A stretch of DNA of 64,000 nt from Quercus robur (Eukaryota > Streptophyta > Magnoliopsida > Fagales > Fagaceae): assembly GCF_932294415.1 (NCBI RefSeq), contig NC_065539.1, forward strand, positions 54,488,501 through 54,552,500, written 5' to 3'. The notes beneath the pieces were generated by a model that made no database searches, was not told the DNA's origin, and saw only the letters and a list, made by a program, of their open reading frames with translations. This document shows positions 54,379-64,000 of this stretch, piece after piece (the first letter of the stretch is position 1; the number at the start of each line of letters is the position of its first letter). The translations under genes and the position numbers were made by a program.

Positions 54379-57300
54379 CTAATTTGAGTGTTGAGACAGC
54401 CCATACAAATCAGAAAGAAAAGCATTCAAAATACAAGGGGTAGGGGAATTGAGGTACATAAAATCAGGGACTTGGGAGTAACCTAATCTAGCTAGAGCAT
54501 CGGTGCACCGATTAGCTTCACGATTGCAATGGGACACTTTGACTTGAGGAAATTGGGAGATGAGAAGCCTGCAGTCAGCCACAATAGTAGCATTATCAGT
54601 CTTCAAGGTTTCGGCATTACACATCAAATCAGCAACTACTTTTGCGTCCAAATCAATTTCAAGAGAACTAATTTGCATATTCAAACACATGTTGAGTCCA
54701 TCCCTAAGAGCCCATAGCTCCGCAACAAAGCTAGTGGCTATCCCAATCTTCCTTGTAAAGGCTTTAATCCAGGTACCCAACTCATTATGAAGAATGCCGC
54801 CTCCACTAGCCATACCTAGGTTATCTAATGAAGAGCCATCCGTGTTCAGCTTATACCAACTCCTATTTGGTCTTTCCCATCGAATATTCCTTTCAATCCG
54901 TGGCTGTTTAGTTATGGTATTCTGAGCAACAAGAGCATACTCCACTGCCCTATGAATAACATCTTTGTGTATGGCTTGACTAGTAGGCATATTCTTAAAT
55001 ACCACCCTATTTCGATGGTTCCATAGAGACCATATTCCAACGGCAAAAATAACACTCCAAGAGATTTGGAGGTGGTTTGAGGCAAAAGTTGTTTTACAAT
55101 TGCTTTCCAACCAACTACGAAGGTCCAAAGAGAAAAAATCAGAGCTTAAGACCCCTATACTGAGGCTCTGCCAACAATTAGCAGCTACCTGGCAGTCCCT
55201 TAACAAATGGATAACAGTATCTGGATGGATGTTGCACATCGGGCGGACCGTGTCCACTTGCAGCCCTCTAGAAGCTAGTCTTTCTCGAGTTGCTATGCTG
55301 TTATGAAAACACATCCAAATAAAGGATTGAATCCTTGGCAGCACCTTTAGCTTTCATATCCATTTACCATTAAAAAATTGAGGAGCTTCCCCATTGGCAA
55401 GGATATAAGCAAAGCTGAGATTAAAATTCCCATTGGTTGTTGTATTCCAAATGATTCTGTCTTCCTCATTAGCAAAATGAGAATGAGGCATCGCCTGAAT
55501 TTCTAGGAAAATTTTTGGAGGAAGAATTAGAGAAAGCTTTCCCCAATCCCAGCCATCAAGTGAAGCAAGATCTTTAACCTTGATCTCTTTCTCTTCCCTC
55601 GTAAGAGGGCCGTGAATAATAGACCTGAGAGGGCCATTCGAAGTCCAAGAGTCATACCAAAACCTCAAGTTGCTATCTCGGCCAAGACTCCATCTCATAC
55701 CCCTCTTGAAAACATCTATTCCTTTTTTCATTGCCTTCCAAATTCGAGAGCTAGGGAGAGATTTTTCATTACTAGAAGGCATTCTTCTTTGGGTCATGTA
55801 TTTTTTCCTTAAAACTCGGGCCCAAAGCGAGTCTTTTTCTGAATGGAACCTCCAATTCAGCTTTGAAAGACAGGCCAAATTTCTTCCTTTGGCAGTTTGG
55901 AGGCCAAGGCCACCCTTATCCAATGGTTGGGTAATTTTTTCCCATCCAACCCAATGCATTCTTCTCTTCAGTTCACTAGATCCCCATAAAAAGTTCCTAT
56001 TGAGTCTATCCAAATTTTCCAAAATTCTACTAGGAAGAAAAGTGGTTTGCATCACATAAGAGGGAATAGCAGAAGTAGTTGCTTGGATGAGCACTTTATG
56101 GCCAACAAATGACAATAGGTTGGCTTTCCAGCCAGCAAGTTTCTAGTTAACACAGTCAAGAATGAAATTCAAGTCCTAGTTCAATGCTCTGGCATGCCTG
56201 AGAGGAAAGCCAAGGTAGGAACCCAGCTTGGGAGTAGAGTTAAAGCCAAGGATCTCGCAAAAATCAGCCTTTTGCTCTCTGCTAACGTTGGGAGAGAAAA
56301 ACACTTTAGATTTGGCAGAGTTAATTTTCTAATCCGAGATCATACCGAACTCCTTAATTGCATCCCTAACACTTTCACAGTTCAGAGAATTAGCCTTTGC
56401 AAAAAGAAGGAGGTCATCAGCAAAGAAAAGGTGGGAGAATGCCCAGCAACTAGCAGAAGCTTTTACCGGGTTCAAGAGGTTGTTAGAACATTTGGCATCA
56501 CTAATTCTGCCAAGCACTTCCATACAAAGAATGAACAGGTAGGGAGAAAGGGAATCCCCTTGCCGAATACCCCCGAATGGGAGAAAAGGATTAAGCACAC
56601 CCCCATTAAAGAGTATGGAGGTAGAGACTGTAGAAACACAACTCATTATGAGCTGGATAAGGTTAGGCGAGAAATTGGCTGCAACGAGCACTTCCTTGAT
56701 GAAGGACTAGTCCAATTTATCGTATGCTTTTTCTAGGTCGATCTTAATAACCATGTATCCCACATTACTTTTTTTCTTGTTGATAGTATGAATTAGCTCC
56801 TGTACAATAATGACATTATCCACACCTTTTCTACTCAGAACAAAGGCTGCTTGATATGGCGAGATGAGCTTTTCAAGGAGCGGTCTAATTCTGGCTACAA
56901 TAATTTTAGTTATTATCTTATAGACAGAATTACAGAGACTAATAGGTTTGAAATTCCCAATGGATTCCGGACCCTTAATTTTGGGAATGAGAGCAATATG
57001 TGTTTGATTCAATTCCGAAGGAATCTTTCTATCACTAAAGATTTTCTTAATCTCTTCTGACACTGATCTGCCAACAACCAACCAGAATCATTGAAAAAAT
57101 CCTGCATGCAACCCATCAAGCCTAGGGGATTTGAAAGCCTTTAGAGACCACAAAGCATTTTTAATTTCCTCATCAGTCACTGGTAAGGAGATGTTGTGAC
57201 TTTCAAAGGAGGATAATTAGGGAGAGGTTATATCAATAGAGGGAGAAGAGAGAGGTGAGGACAGGAGTTCAGTTGAGAAGAGCTTAGAGAAGCTATTTTG

Positions 57301-58483
57301 AACATGCTCCATAACTGCAGTCAGGTCATTAATCCATTCACCCTGAGAATCTTTTAGATTGAGAATCTTATTATGCTTCCTTCTAATGAGCGTAGAAACA
57401 TGGTAGAAAGAAGTGTTCCTATCCCCCTGCACCATCTAGTTAACACGAGATTTGAGGGACCATAATTCCTCTTCCTAATTTGTCACATTTACTAGCTCCG
57501 CTTGAAGTTGTTTTCCAAGCTTAATGAGGAAGCTTGAGGGTCTCTTTGCCATAGATCGTTGAATCCCACCAAGTTGAGCCAAAATTCTTTTCTTTTTTGC
57601 AAAAATGTTCCCGAAGTGGACCCGGTTCCACTCTGAGGCATCCCTTTTGAATTTTGCAATAAAACCATATAGACCAGATTCGGTGGACCAGGCATTTTGA
57701 ACAATTTTAGGGAATGAGTTATCTGAGAGCCAAAAACTATGAATGAAAGGCCTATTGAGTCTGATACTGGGTTGAGGCTCAAGCTCCATCAATACAGGAC
57801 AATGGTCTAATGAGCACCTTGGAATATGAGTAACTTGGGCTTCGGGGTAGAGGACACACCAATTTGGATTAGCAAAGAATCTGTTAAGTCTTTCTTGAAT
57901 GAGAGAGCATAAATCATGTTTGTTTGTCCATGTGTACCTAGGCCCTTGGAAACTGAGGTCGGCCATGTTGCAAGCATCAAGACATTCTTTGAAGATATTA
58001 GCTCTGTACAGGTTAATTGGCCTACCACCTAGCTTGTCATCACTAGATAACATTTCATTAAAATCACCAGCAATAACCCAAGGCAAGTTATAAGTGTTTG
58101 CAACAGTAGTTAAAGTATTCCAGAGCATACAACTTTCCTTATGTCTCGGACTAGCATACACAACAGTTAGAATCCAGTTGAGAGAAGAAGATCTTACCTT
58201 CACAAGTGCGTGGATTTCCTGCTCCGTGCTAGTAAGATTTGTGATATCAACTCTGTCAGGATCCCAAAGAAACCAGAGGCCACCCGCGAAGCCAATTGTG
58301 TCAGTGTGAATCGCTCCTTAAAATGGAAGCCTATCTATGATTTCCTTCGCTTTTATCCTTGCCAAGGTGAGTCTCTATAACAATTAGGATAGCTAGGTCG
58401 TGGATAGAAATCAGATCACGAACATTGGATTGAAAGGAAGGCTTCAGGGCCCCCCGACAGTTCCAAATAATGATATTCATCAT
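54379..58483 (-). pseudogene. LINE ORF2: endonuclease, RT, zinc finger, RNase H
   Basis: Starts MMNIIIWNCRGALKP (58483). The endonuclease has VIETHLG, WVIAGDFNEML (58083 region), RYTWTN and SLDHCPVLM. RT has ELNQTHIALIPKIKGPESIG, FKPISLCNSVYKIITKI, IKIDLEKAYDKLD, GIRQGDSLSPYLFILCME and the catalytic FADDLLLFA (about 56420). The zf-RVT region (LPRIQSFIWMCFHNSIATRE, then MCNIHPDTVIHLLRDC) begins near 55340. The C-terminal RNase H shows NTDGSS, AELWALRDGL, EIDLDAKVVADL and CNREANRCTDALAR. It nicks target DNA and copies the LINE RNA there. TAG stops at conserved Trp positions and frame changes near 55350, 56700, 57085 and 57200 disable it. Confidence 0.92.
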
Positions 58484-58509
58484 TATTGATTGAACAAAAG
58501 AAGGACAGA

Positions 58510-60180
58510 CATCAATGGGTAGCAGAAGCCTCGCCTCCTCCCTCTAATTCCATCCGATCAATTGCATCATCTCCTTGGGGTATCCTCTCCCTGGCATCAG
58601 AGTTACACAATGCTAAAACACTCCTAATGTGGGGTGAACCATCTAAATCGGCTTCGTGATATTGGCATTCCCCATCATTAGAGTTGAGATCGAGTTAACT
58701 TGTAGTAGCCTTCTCTCCATCGATTGAGGCCTAAGGTCAAATTTGCATGAGATTGGTGTTGGAAATGGTTGCAACAACTTTTTGCATGCTACTACTCTAA
58801 TCTCCAATCTTTCTTGGCTGTCTGACTTGAACACCCACCATGATTGTTCCTTCAATTGCCATGCCGGATCGGACACTGTTTTTGCTTGGATCGGATTAAA
58901 TAATCCCATCTCTACTATCACAAAATCTAGAATCTTGAAGATGCTGCCCTCCACTATGATTGCCCATTATCTTGCTGGATTCACTAGAAAACTTGAAGCT
59001 TCCACTAGATTTCCATTTACCTTCATTGGTGAGGCCCACAATGGTTTTTTGATGAGGATTTTTAAACTCTTTCGTGTTTCTAGACTCATTTGGTGCTGTG
59101 TTGGGCGAGTTGTCCCCACTACTCCTCTTATTGTACCTCGTCCCTTGCTTTTTGCGTGTCACTACAAGCCAAGGGTCATAACCGTTAGTTTCCTATTGTC
59201 CTGCTGAGGATTGGCCTCCATTTGCTGATGCGTGTCCATTATCTGTACTATTTGTACTGTCATCCTACACATTCTCATCGTCCTTGCTTGAAGGTACGAT
59301 ATTTTCTAACCTGTCAACCGTTGGGGTTTGAATCATCTAGTGGTAGGCCTCCCGGCGGTGACCAAGTCGGCCACATGAGAAACAAAGATTGCTAATTCCT
59401 TTGTAAACCACAGCTTGATGTAAACCGCCGATCAGAATGGTATAGACTAACGGTTTGTTGACATCGACTTGAACACAAAGTCTGGCGTAACGACCTCTGG
59501 TCTCCGACGTTGTGTGAGTGTTGATGCGAAGGACTATGCCGATAGCTTGTTCTATTTCCTTGAGAGCTTCTGCATTATAATATTCAATAGGAAGTTTGGG
59601 AAGCCTCACCCAAACAGTTACTGAAGCTATATTAGCAGTATCTGGCCTGAAATTAGGGACCCATGGTCTTATGGATAGAAAGTGCTCCCTTATAAACCAG
59701 GGGCCTTTCTTCAAAACTGTATCATGGTCTTCTTTACAAGAAAACCAAACGAGGAAGAAGTCGCATTCCAGATCTACATAGTCAGTCCTCCCTATGGGCT
59801 TCCACAAAGTATGTAGCTTAGACTGAAGGTAGTTAAACCCCACAGTTTTTCCAAACACCTTGATGATAAGTGCATTTGTCCATAGAGCTCGTATACGTTG
59901 TTTAGTTTCTCTAGAGAGGTTGACAACAGCAAAACCTTCTCGGATAACCTCAACTGATGACTCCGATTCCATCTCATTTTCAATATATTCAGAGAAATCA
60001 AAATGCCAGGATATAAGCTCTAGGTATTTCACCTATTAGCTTATCCTTGAAGGATAAGCTAGACACATTACCTCCAGGAGGAGTGAAGGAGCTATTCCCT
60101 TGCTGTCTGGTTCAGCGAGAGGTTCATTAGAATGGTATTCCTTGACTTTCTTAGTACTACAGCTTAGCTTTGCTGTTTGG
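58510..60180 (-). pseudogene. LINE ORF1: DUF4283 and CCHC zinc knuckle
   Basis: RNA-binding protein of a plant LINE. The N-terminal part LSFKDKLIGEIPRAYILAF is in another frame from the rest, so a frameshift lies near 60015. Then SRETKQRIRALWTNALIIK, VFGKTVGFNYLQSKL, WFSCKEDHDTVLKKGPW, VWVRLPKLPIEYY and the knuckle CFSCGRLGHRREAYH, where the last Cys has become Tyr. A stop follows at 59337. Beyond it a low-complexity Ser/Asn/Lys-rich tail (MTRKKQGTRYNKRSSGDNS at 59162) continues toward ORF2. Confidence 0.85.
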
Positions 60181-60461
60181 GTGTTTTCTATTTTTAAAAA
60201 ATAATAACTAAAAATTCATAAAATAAGTTACATTTAATTAATCAATATTGCATAAGTCACATAGAATTAAAAGCAATAAGTTTAAGAAAATAATTTAAAG
60301 TGATATTGTTTTAATCACAATAAATCATTACAACATTTGTAAAAAAAATGAAAAAATAGAAATTTTTTTGCACTTAAACTGTTCCCATTAAAAAAAAAAA
60401 ATGTTCCCACTATGACTATGAAGCAAAACCTTATGAAGTTGAAGTCTATTAAAGGATAGTG

Positions 60462-60640
60462 AGTTTCAATTAACTTAATTGGTAAAGATTTTTGTCATCA
60501 AATAAATGATCTAGGGTTTAATCCCTACCTACACCAAATGATTAATTTGTGTTTTTTATTTTTATTTTTTTATGAAAAGATTAATTTATGTCTTGGCCTA
60601 ATAATGGCAAAGACCAATTATTATAGAATAGACACCCATA
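60462..60640 (+). mobile_element. tRNA-derived SINE
   Basis: Box A-like TTAACTTAATTGGTAAAG is followed about 40 bp later by box B-like GGGTTTAATCCCTACCTACA, then GTCTTGGCCTAATAATGGCAA and GAATAGACACCCATAA. The order matches a common eudicot SINE whose body carries TCTTGG...GATGATAAAGAGC...GACGCCAT. It is degenerate. Confidence 0.65.
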
Positions 60641-60664
60641 AATTTAAAATACTATAGTATTTAT

Positions 60665-60713
60665 AGTACCTGTTTGGATTGCACTGATTCTGGCGTTTGC
60701 GTTTCTGTTCTGC

Positions 60714-60759
<46 letters not shown>

Positions 60760-60951
60760 TTCAGCCCGCAATAGTTGACTTGTCAACTGTGAACAATGCA
60801 CCCTTGCACTATTCATGGGTCTCACAAATTACACTTTTTAGCAACTTTTTCATTAAAAATGGGTCCCACAGCATTATTTACACATTTAAAAATTATTTCG
60901 TTACAGTGTTTTCAGTTTTAGCAAAAATAAGTTCAATCCAAATGGACTCAT
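60665..60951. mobile_element. MITE of the TTTGGAT-end family, copy 2
   Basis: GTACCTGTTTGGATTGC to CAATCCAAATGGACTC, with TGCACTATTCATGGGTCTCAC and TTTCATTAAAAATGGGTCCCA inside as in copy 1 (25385). It contains a T run of about 40 bases. Confidence 0.6.
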
Positions 60952-61493
60952 AAAAAAAGAAAAAAGAAAAAGAAAATTAAAGTCTAAGGTTGATGTTGTT
61001 ACTTTGATTTTGAATGATTGAGAATCATAGTCGAACCATTAAGATGACTCTCTCTCTCTCTGAGTTTGCAAATTCGTGCACGGCAAAGTAAAGATTGATA
61101 AACATGAGAGACAAAATCTCAACCACTTTGAAAAAGAATTTAAATAAGTGATTGCTACCACCGTATTCTGTAGTTAGTAATTAGCTAACCCGAGCTTGCA
61201 AAAATGAACAAGCTCAACTTTTGAGAAAAGAATTATTACTTCATTAGGTTTGTCATGTATTCTTTTTTATTTTTTTAGTTATAACTTGTAAGAAACAAAT
61301 TCACAAGGAAAAGGAATGAGGTTTTAACTTACGTGGAGTTCTTTAGTTTTTCAAATAATTCAATTATGTGATTATATTGGGCCAATCTTTGGCCCATACA
61401 AAGGATTATAATTTTAGAAGTTGAAGTAATAATTTGGATTAGATACAACAAGCACAATGTCCACGAAAGCCAAATGTGATAGGTGGTGATCAG

Positions 61494-62793
61494 TGGCGGA
61501 ACCAAAAAAATCTTTCCGGGAGGCTAAGATGACTATAACAAAAATCTTAGTAAAAAAAAAAAAAAAAACAAAACTTGATTTATAAGTTAACTTTAACTGG
61601 TCAAAGTTGTGTCATTAATTCCTTCATGGTACTAAATTTTCTAAAAAACACATTTTATTTACAAATTTGAACAATTACTAAAAAAACTCAATTTTATTTT
61701 GTTACAAAATTTTCATTTTGACAAATTTCATGGCTAAAAATACACATTTTGTGGTTATGGTTGCAACAACAAGAGTAATAATAAACTTTTAAGCCTTTCT
61801 AGAGAGTTCAATATCACAATTGAGACAAAGGGTTGAACACTAGTTTCTAAATGTTGAACTTTTTTCTTGCTTTGCGTCAATTATAAACAAGTTACTTACA
61901 ATTTGTAATCAGCAAAGTATAAACTACGTTTAAGTATAGTAAGAGAAAACTTTATCTTAGTACCTTCAACAAATAAGCAAATAATAACTCCATATAAAAA
62001 TTAAAAATTAAAAAACCAAAAAGCATTATTATAAAATATAAGTTATATTTCAACAATAAGCACTTTTATATTTTTATAAACAAAATATCATATCAACAGT
62101 GACTTATGAATACATGCCACTCATTCAATGGTAAATAGAGTAATAAAAGCCACTCACTCATTCATTCATATCAGCCATACATTATATATTATATAAAAGC
62201 TATACAAATATTATCAACACTATTGTAGTGTACAGAGAGAGAAACGGAGAAGTACTAGTGGTTAGCTGCTGGTGAGTGTGGACCATTCGGTGAGATGCCT
62301 TGCAAGCGGTTCCTCGAGTAAGGTAGGCAACAAGGAGATGCCGGCACAATGGGAAACCGTAAGACGAAGTTGGGATTATTTTCTTTGTAATTGATGATTA
62401 GGAATTGGTTAAAAAGACAGATTTGGGTTTATTTATTTGTAATTTAGGATTTGTTTAAGGAGAGAGATGTTTTGTATTTAAACTCTGGAAGGGCCTCAGT
62501 TGGAGGAATGGGCCAGATATAGGGAATGCTTTTTTTTTTTTTCATTAGAAGATATGGTTAATATTGGGTTTGGGCTTGTGTTTGTTGTGTCATTTTAATT
62601 ATTTTGGGGTTTTCTGGACTAGTTGAAAAACTTGAAGGTTCAAAATTTTCATTTTTAGGAGATCAAATTCTAAAATCTGAGGGGGGCCGATATGGAAATT
62701 TTTATCTTAACTTGTAATTTTGCCCAAACATCTAATGGGAAATTTAAAAACTCAGGGGGGCCATGGCCCCCCACTGGCTGCCAGTGGCGTGAT
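61494..62793. mobile_element. Possible nonautonomous hAT-like element B
   Basis: Begins CAGTGGCGGAACCAAAAAAA and ends near CTGGCTGCCAGTGGC, with CTCAGGGGGGCCATGGCCC just inside the right end, recalling element A. The middle has AT-rich DNA and a GC-richer stretch (62230-62400). No transposase is visible and no 8-bp duplication is clean. Confidence 0.4.
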
Positions 62794-63229
62794 TGTACAC
62801 TTTTATATGTGAACAAATAATAATACATTAGTCTCTTTACAAATGTTTACTTAGAAGTGGGTGGGGGTGGGAGTGTTATTCTTTTTATTTTTTATAGATT
62901 TTTTTTAATTTTAAGTCTTTTTTGAGTTTGAATATTAAAATGTGGTGGTGATGTAAGAATTTGAGATGTTTTAAACCACTTTCCATTTAACATTTTTTAA
63001 ATTAGGTAACTCAATATTTGAAATAAATATTTTTGTTTAACTTGTACCAGAAAAACGATAAGAGAGAAATATGGTTAAAATTAAAGATCAATTTTGTTTA
63101 ATCTTTTAAGTTTTAACCACATTTTAGGACTTTTTTTTTTTGGTTTGGGGGGGGGGGGGGGGGGGGTGGGTGGGGGGGGGAGGGGCTTATTATTATAGGA
63201 CTATAGTTCATAATTGTTAAGAGAAAAAT
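62794..63229. repeat. AT-rich DNA with 20-base G run
   Basis: A T11 run is followed by G20 (63147-63166), TGGGT and G9. It can form a G-quadruplex on the plus strand. No gene. Confidence 0.7.
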
Positions 63230-63760
63230 CCTAAACTGTAAACCCTAAATCCACCCCCATGACTCATAAGCAATAGGAAAATGAAGAAGAAGATAATTCA
63301 TGATTCCCCACTCTTTTTACACATATAGCACCAATCTACAACTGTGACACCCTTGTACCATAAGTTCTCAAGAGTCAAAATATTACATAATGTGGCAGTC
63401 CATGAGAAGAAAGCAACCCTAGGAAGTATCTTTGAACACCACACAAGTTTCTAAGGTAAAAGAGTGTCAAGAGTAGAGGAAAGGGAGAAATAGCGCTCAC
63501 TAATTTTAAGACTTTTATTCCTTGCTGGTTTCCAACAAAGTTTGTTCTGACCTTGACCATTAAGAGTCATAGAATTGATAAGATCCAAAAAAGTATAAAC
63601 TGTTCCAATTCCCAATCTTGGGCATCTTGAATAAATTGAAGACCCCAGTGACACCTTTGGTTAGGAAAGTGCATAACATCCTCAATAAAGACCCCTTATT
63701 ACAAAGTTCATGGAAATTTATTAAACATGAATGGAAAACGTTTTCCATGTATCTTTAGTT
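63230..63760 (-). pseudogene. LINE ORF2 fragment, zf-RVT region
   Basis: Minus-strand peptides GQGQNKLCWKPARNKSLKI, WKLVWCSKIPRVAFFSWTA, TLENLWYKGVTVVDWCYMC and KKSGES, spread over different frames, match the zinc-binding domain after RT in plant non-LTR retrotransposons (CxxC with a preceding PRVAFFSW). The downstream HxxxHC part and RNase H are missing. The fragment belongs to a lineage different from the LINE at 54345-60185. Confidence 0.7.
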
Positions 63761-64000
63761 TGAGGTGGGAGATGACTCTAATGATCTAAGTGTGAGTTTT
63801 TTAGGGTTAAAACAAATTTTAATTTGGGTTTTTATTTATTAGTTTTGGTCAATTTTATATTTAGAGTCAAATTTGTAATTTCTGCAATTCTTGCAAATTA
63901 AGGGTATTTTGGTAATTTAGTTCAGTCTAGGATCTTCTAAGTATCTTAGGTTTATTTTCTTTGGGTGCAAGTTAGTATATATTAGGTTTTATTTTACTAG
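63761..64000. other. Short intergenic end of window
   Basis: No open frame or repeat of note. Confidence 0.5.

Larger units (their letters stand above)
54345..60185 (-). mobile_element. L1-type LINE with RNase H, near full length
   Basis: About 5.8 kb on the minus strand: ORF1 (DUF4283 plus zinc knuckle), ORF2 (endonuclease, RT, zf-RVT, RNase H) and an A-rich 3' end (AAGAAAATAAAAATAAAAAA complement at about 54337-54356). The 5' end lies near 60185, where recognisable ORF1 sequence stops, and may be slightly truncated. Several stops and frameshifts inactivate it. No target duplication could be identified. Confidence 0.9.
60186..61493. other. Intergenic DNA with SINE and MITE
   Basis: AT-rich; the SINE (60462-60640) and MITE (60665-60951) are listed separately. 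A short TCTCTCTC run is near 61050. No gene. Confidence 0.55.

Noticed and set aside
55670..56736. Plus-strand ORFs of 129 and 180 codons
   Set aside because: Shadows of LINE ORF2; the minus strand shows RT motifs in these positions.

Overview
This 64 kb window is nuclear DNA of a flowering plant, most likely a woody eudicot. It is AT-rich, genes are sparse and split by GT-AG introns, and most recognisable sequence is transposon-derived (Ty3/gypsy of the Tat lineage, Ty1/copia, plant L1 LINE with RNase H, MULE and Stowaway elements, SINEs). The style of the repeats suggests Fagaceae or a related tree family, but that is a weak inference. Nothing prokaryotic, organellar or viral is present.

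Two host genes stand out. LFR (27197-31256, +) has eight exons that join in frame to 465 codons of an armadillo-type SWI/SNF-associated protein. A 3-ketoacyl-CoA synthase (44758-41779, -) has two exons and about 523 codons, interrupted by one extra base in a C7 run. Host gene relics are a GDP-mannose 3,5-epimerase pseudogene with introns (17219-16537, -) and a short CCT2 chaperonin fragment (24864-24939, +).

Layout: 1-2632 degenerate repeats and a MULE-type MITE with target duplication; 2633-13811 an 11.2 kb Tat-lineage gypsy element with LTRs, gag, protease, RT, two RNase H domains, integrase, a tandem-repeat 3' region and an antisense, apparently spliced gene with its own TATA box; 13812-19695 intergenic DNA with the GME pseudogene, a SINE and tandem repeats; 19696-24675 a cluster of solo LTRs, one nested in another, each with a 5-bp target duplication; 27197-31256 LFR; 32498-37281 a young copia element with 3' LTR cut short, abutting an inverted copia fragment (37440-39510); 41734-44860 the KCS gene; 49710-50937 a long-TIR MULE-like element containing a Stowaway MITE; 54345-60185 a near full-length L1 LINE on the minus strand; 60200-64000 SINE, MITE and LINE remnants.

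The most interesting observation is inside the gypsy element: a minus-strand gene with a PF04195-like N-terminus and a coiled-coil C-terminus, containing a clean GTAAGT...TATGCAG intron. Because it is antisense to the genomic RNA, such an intron would survive retrotransposition. Other points for a second look are the homopolymer frameshift and 21-base G tract in KCS, the stop codons in the copia and LINE elements that look like deamination at CHG sites, and the nested insertion records. I did not find a defence system, gene cluster or other clearly undescribed system.
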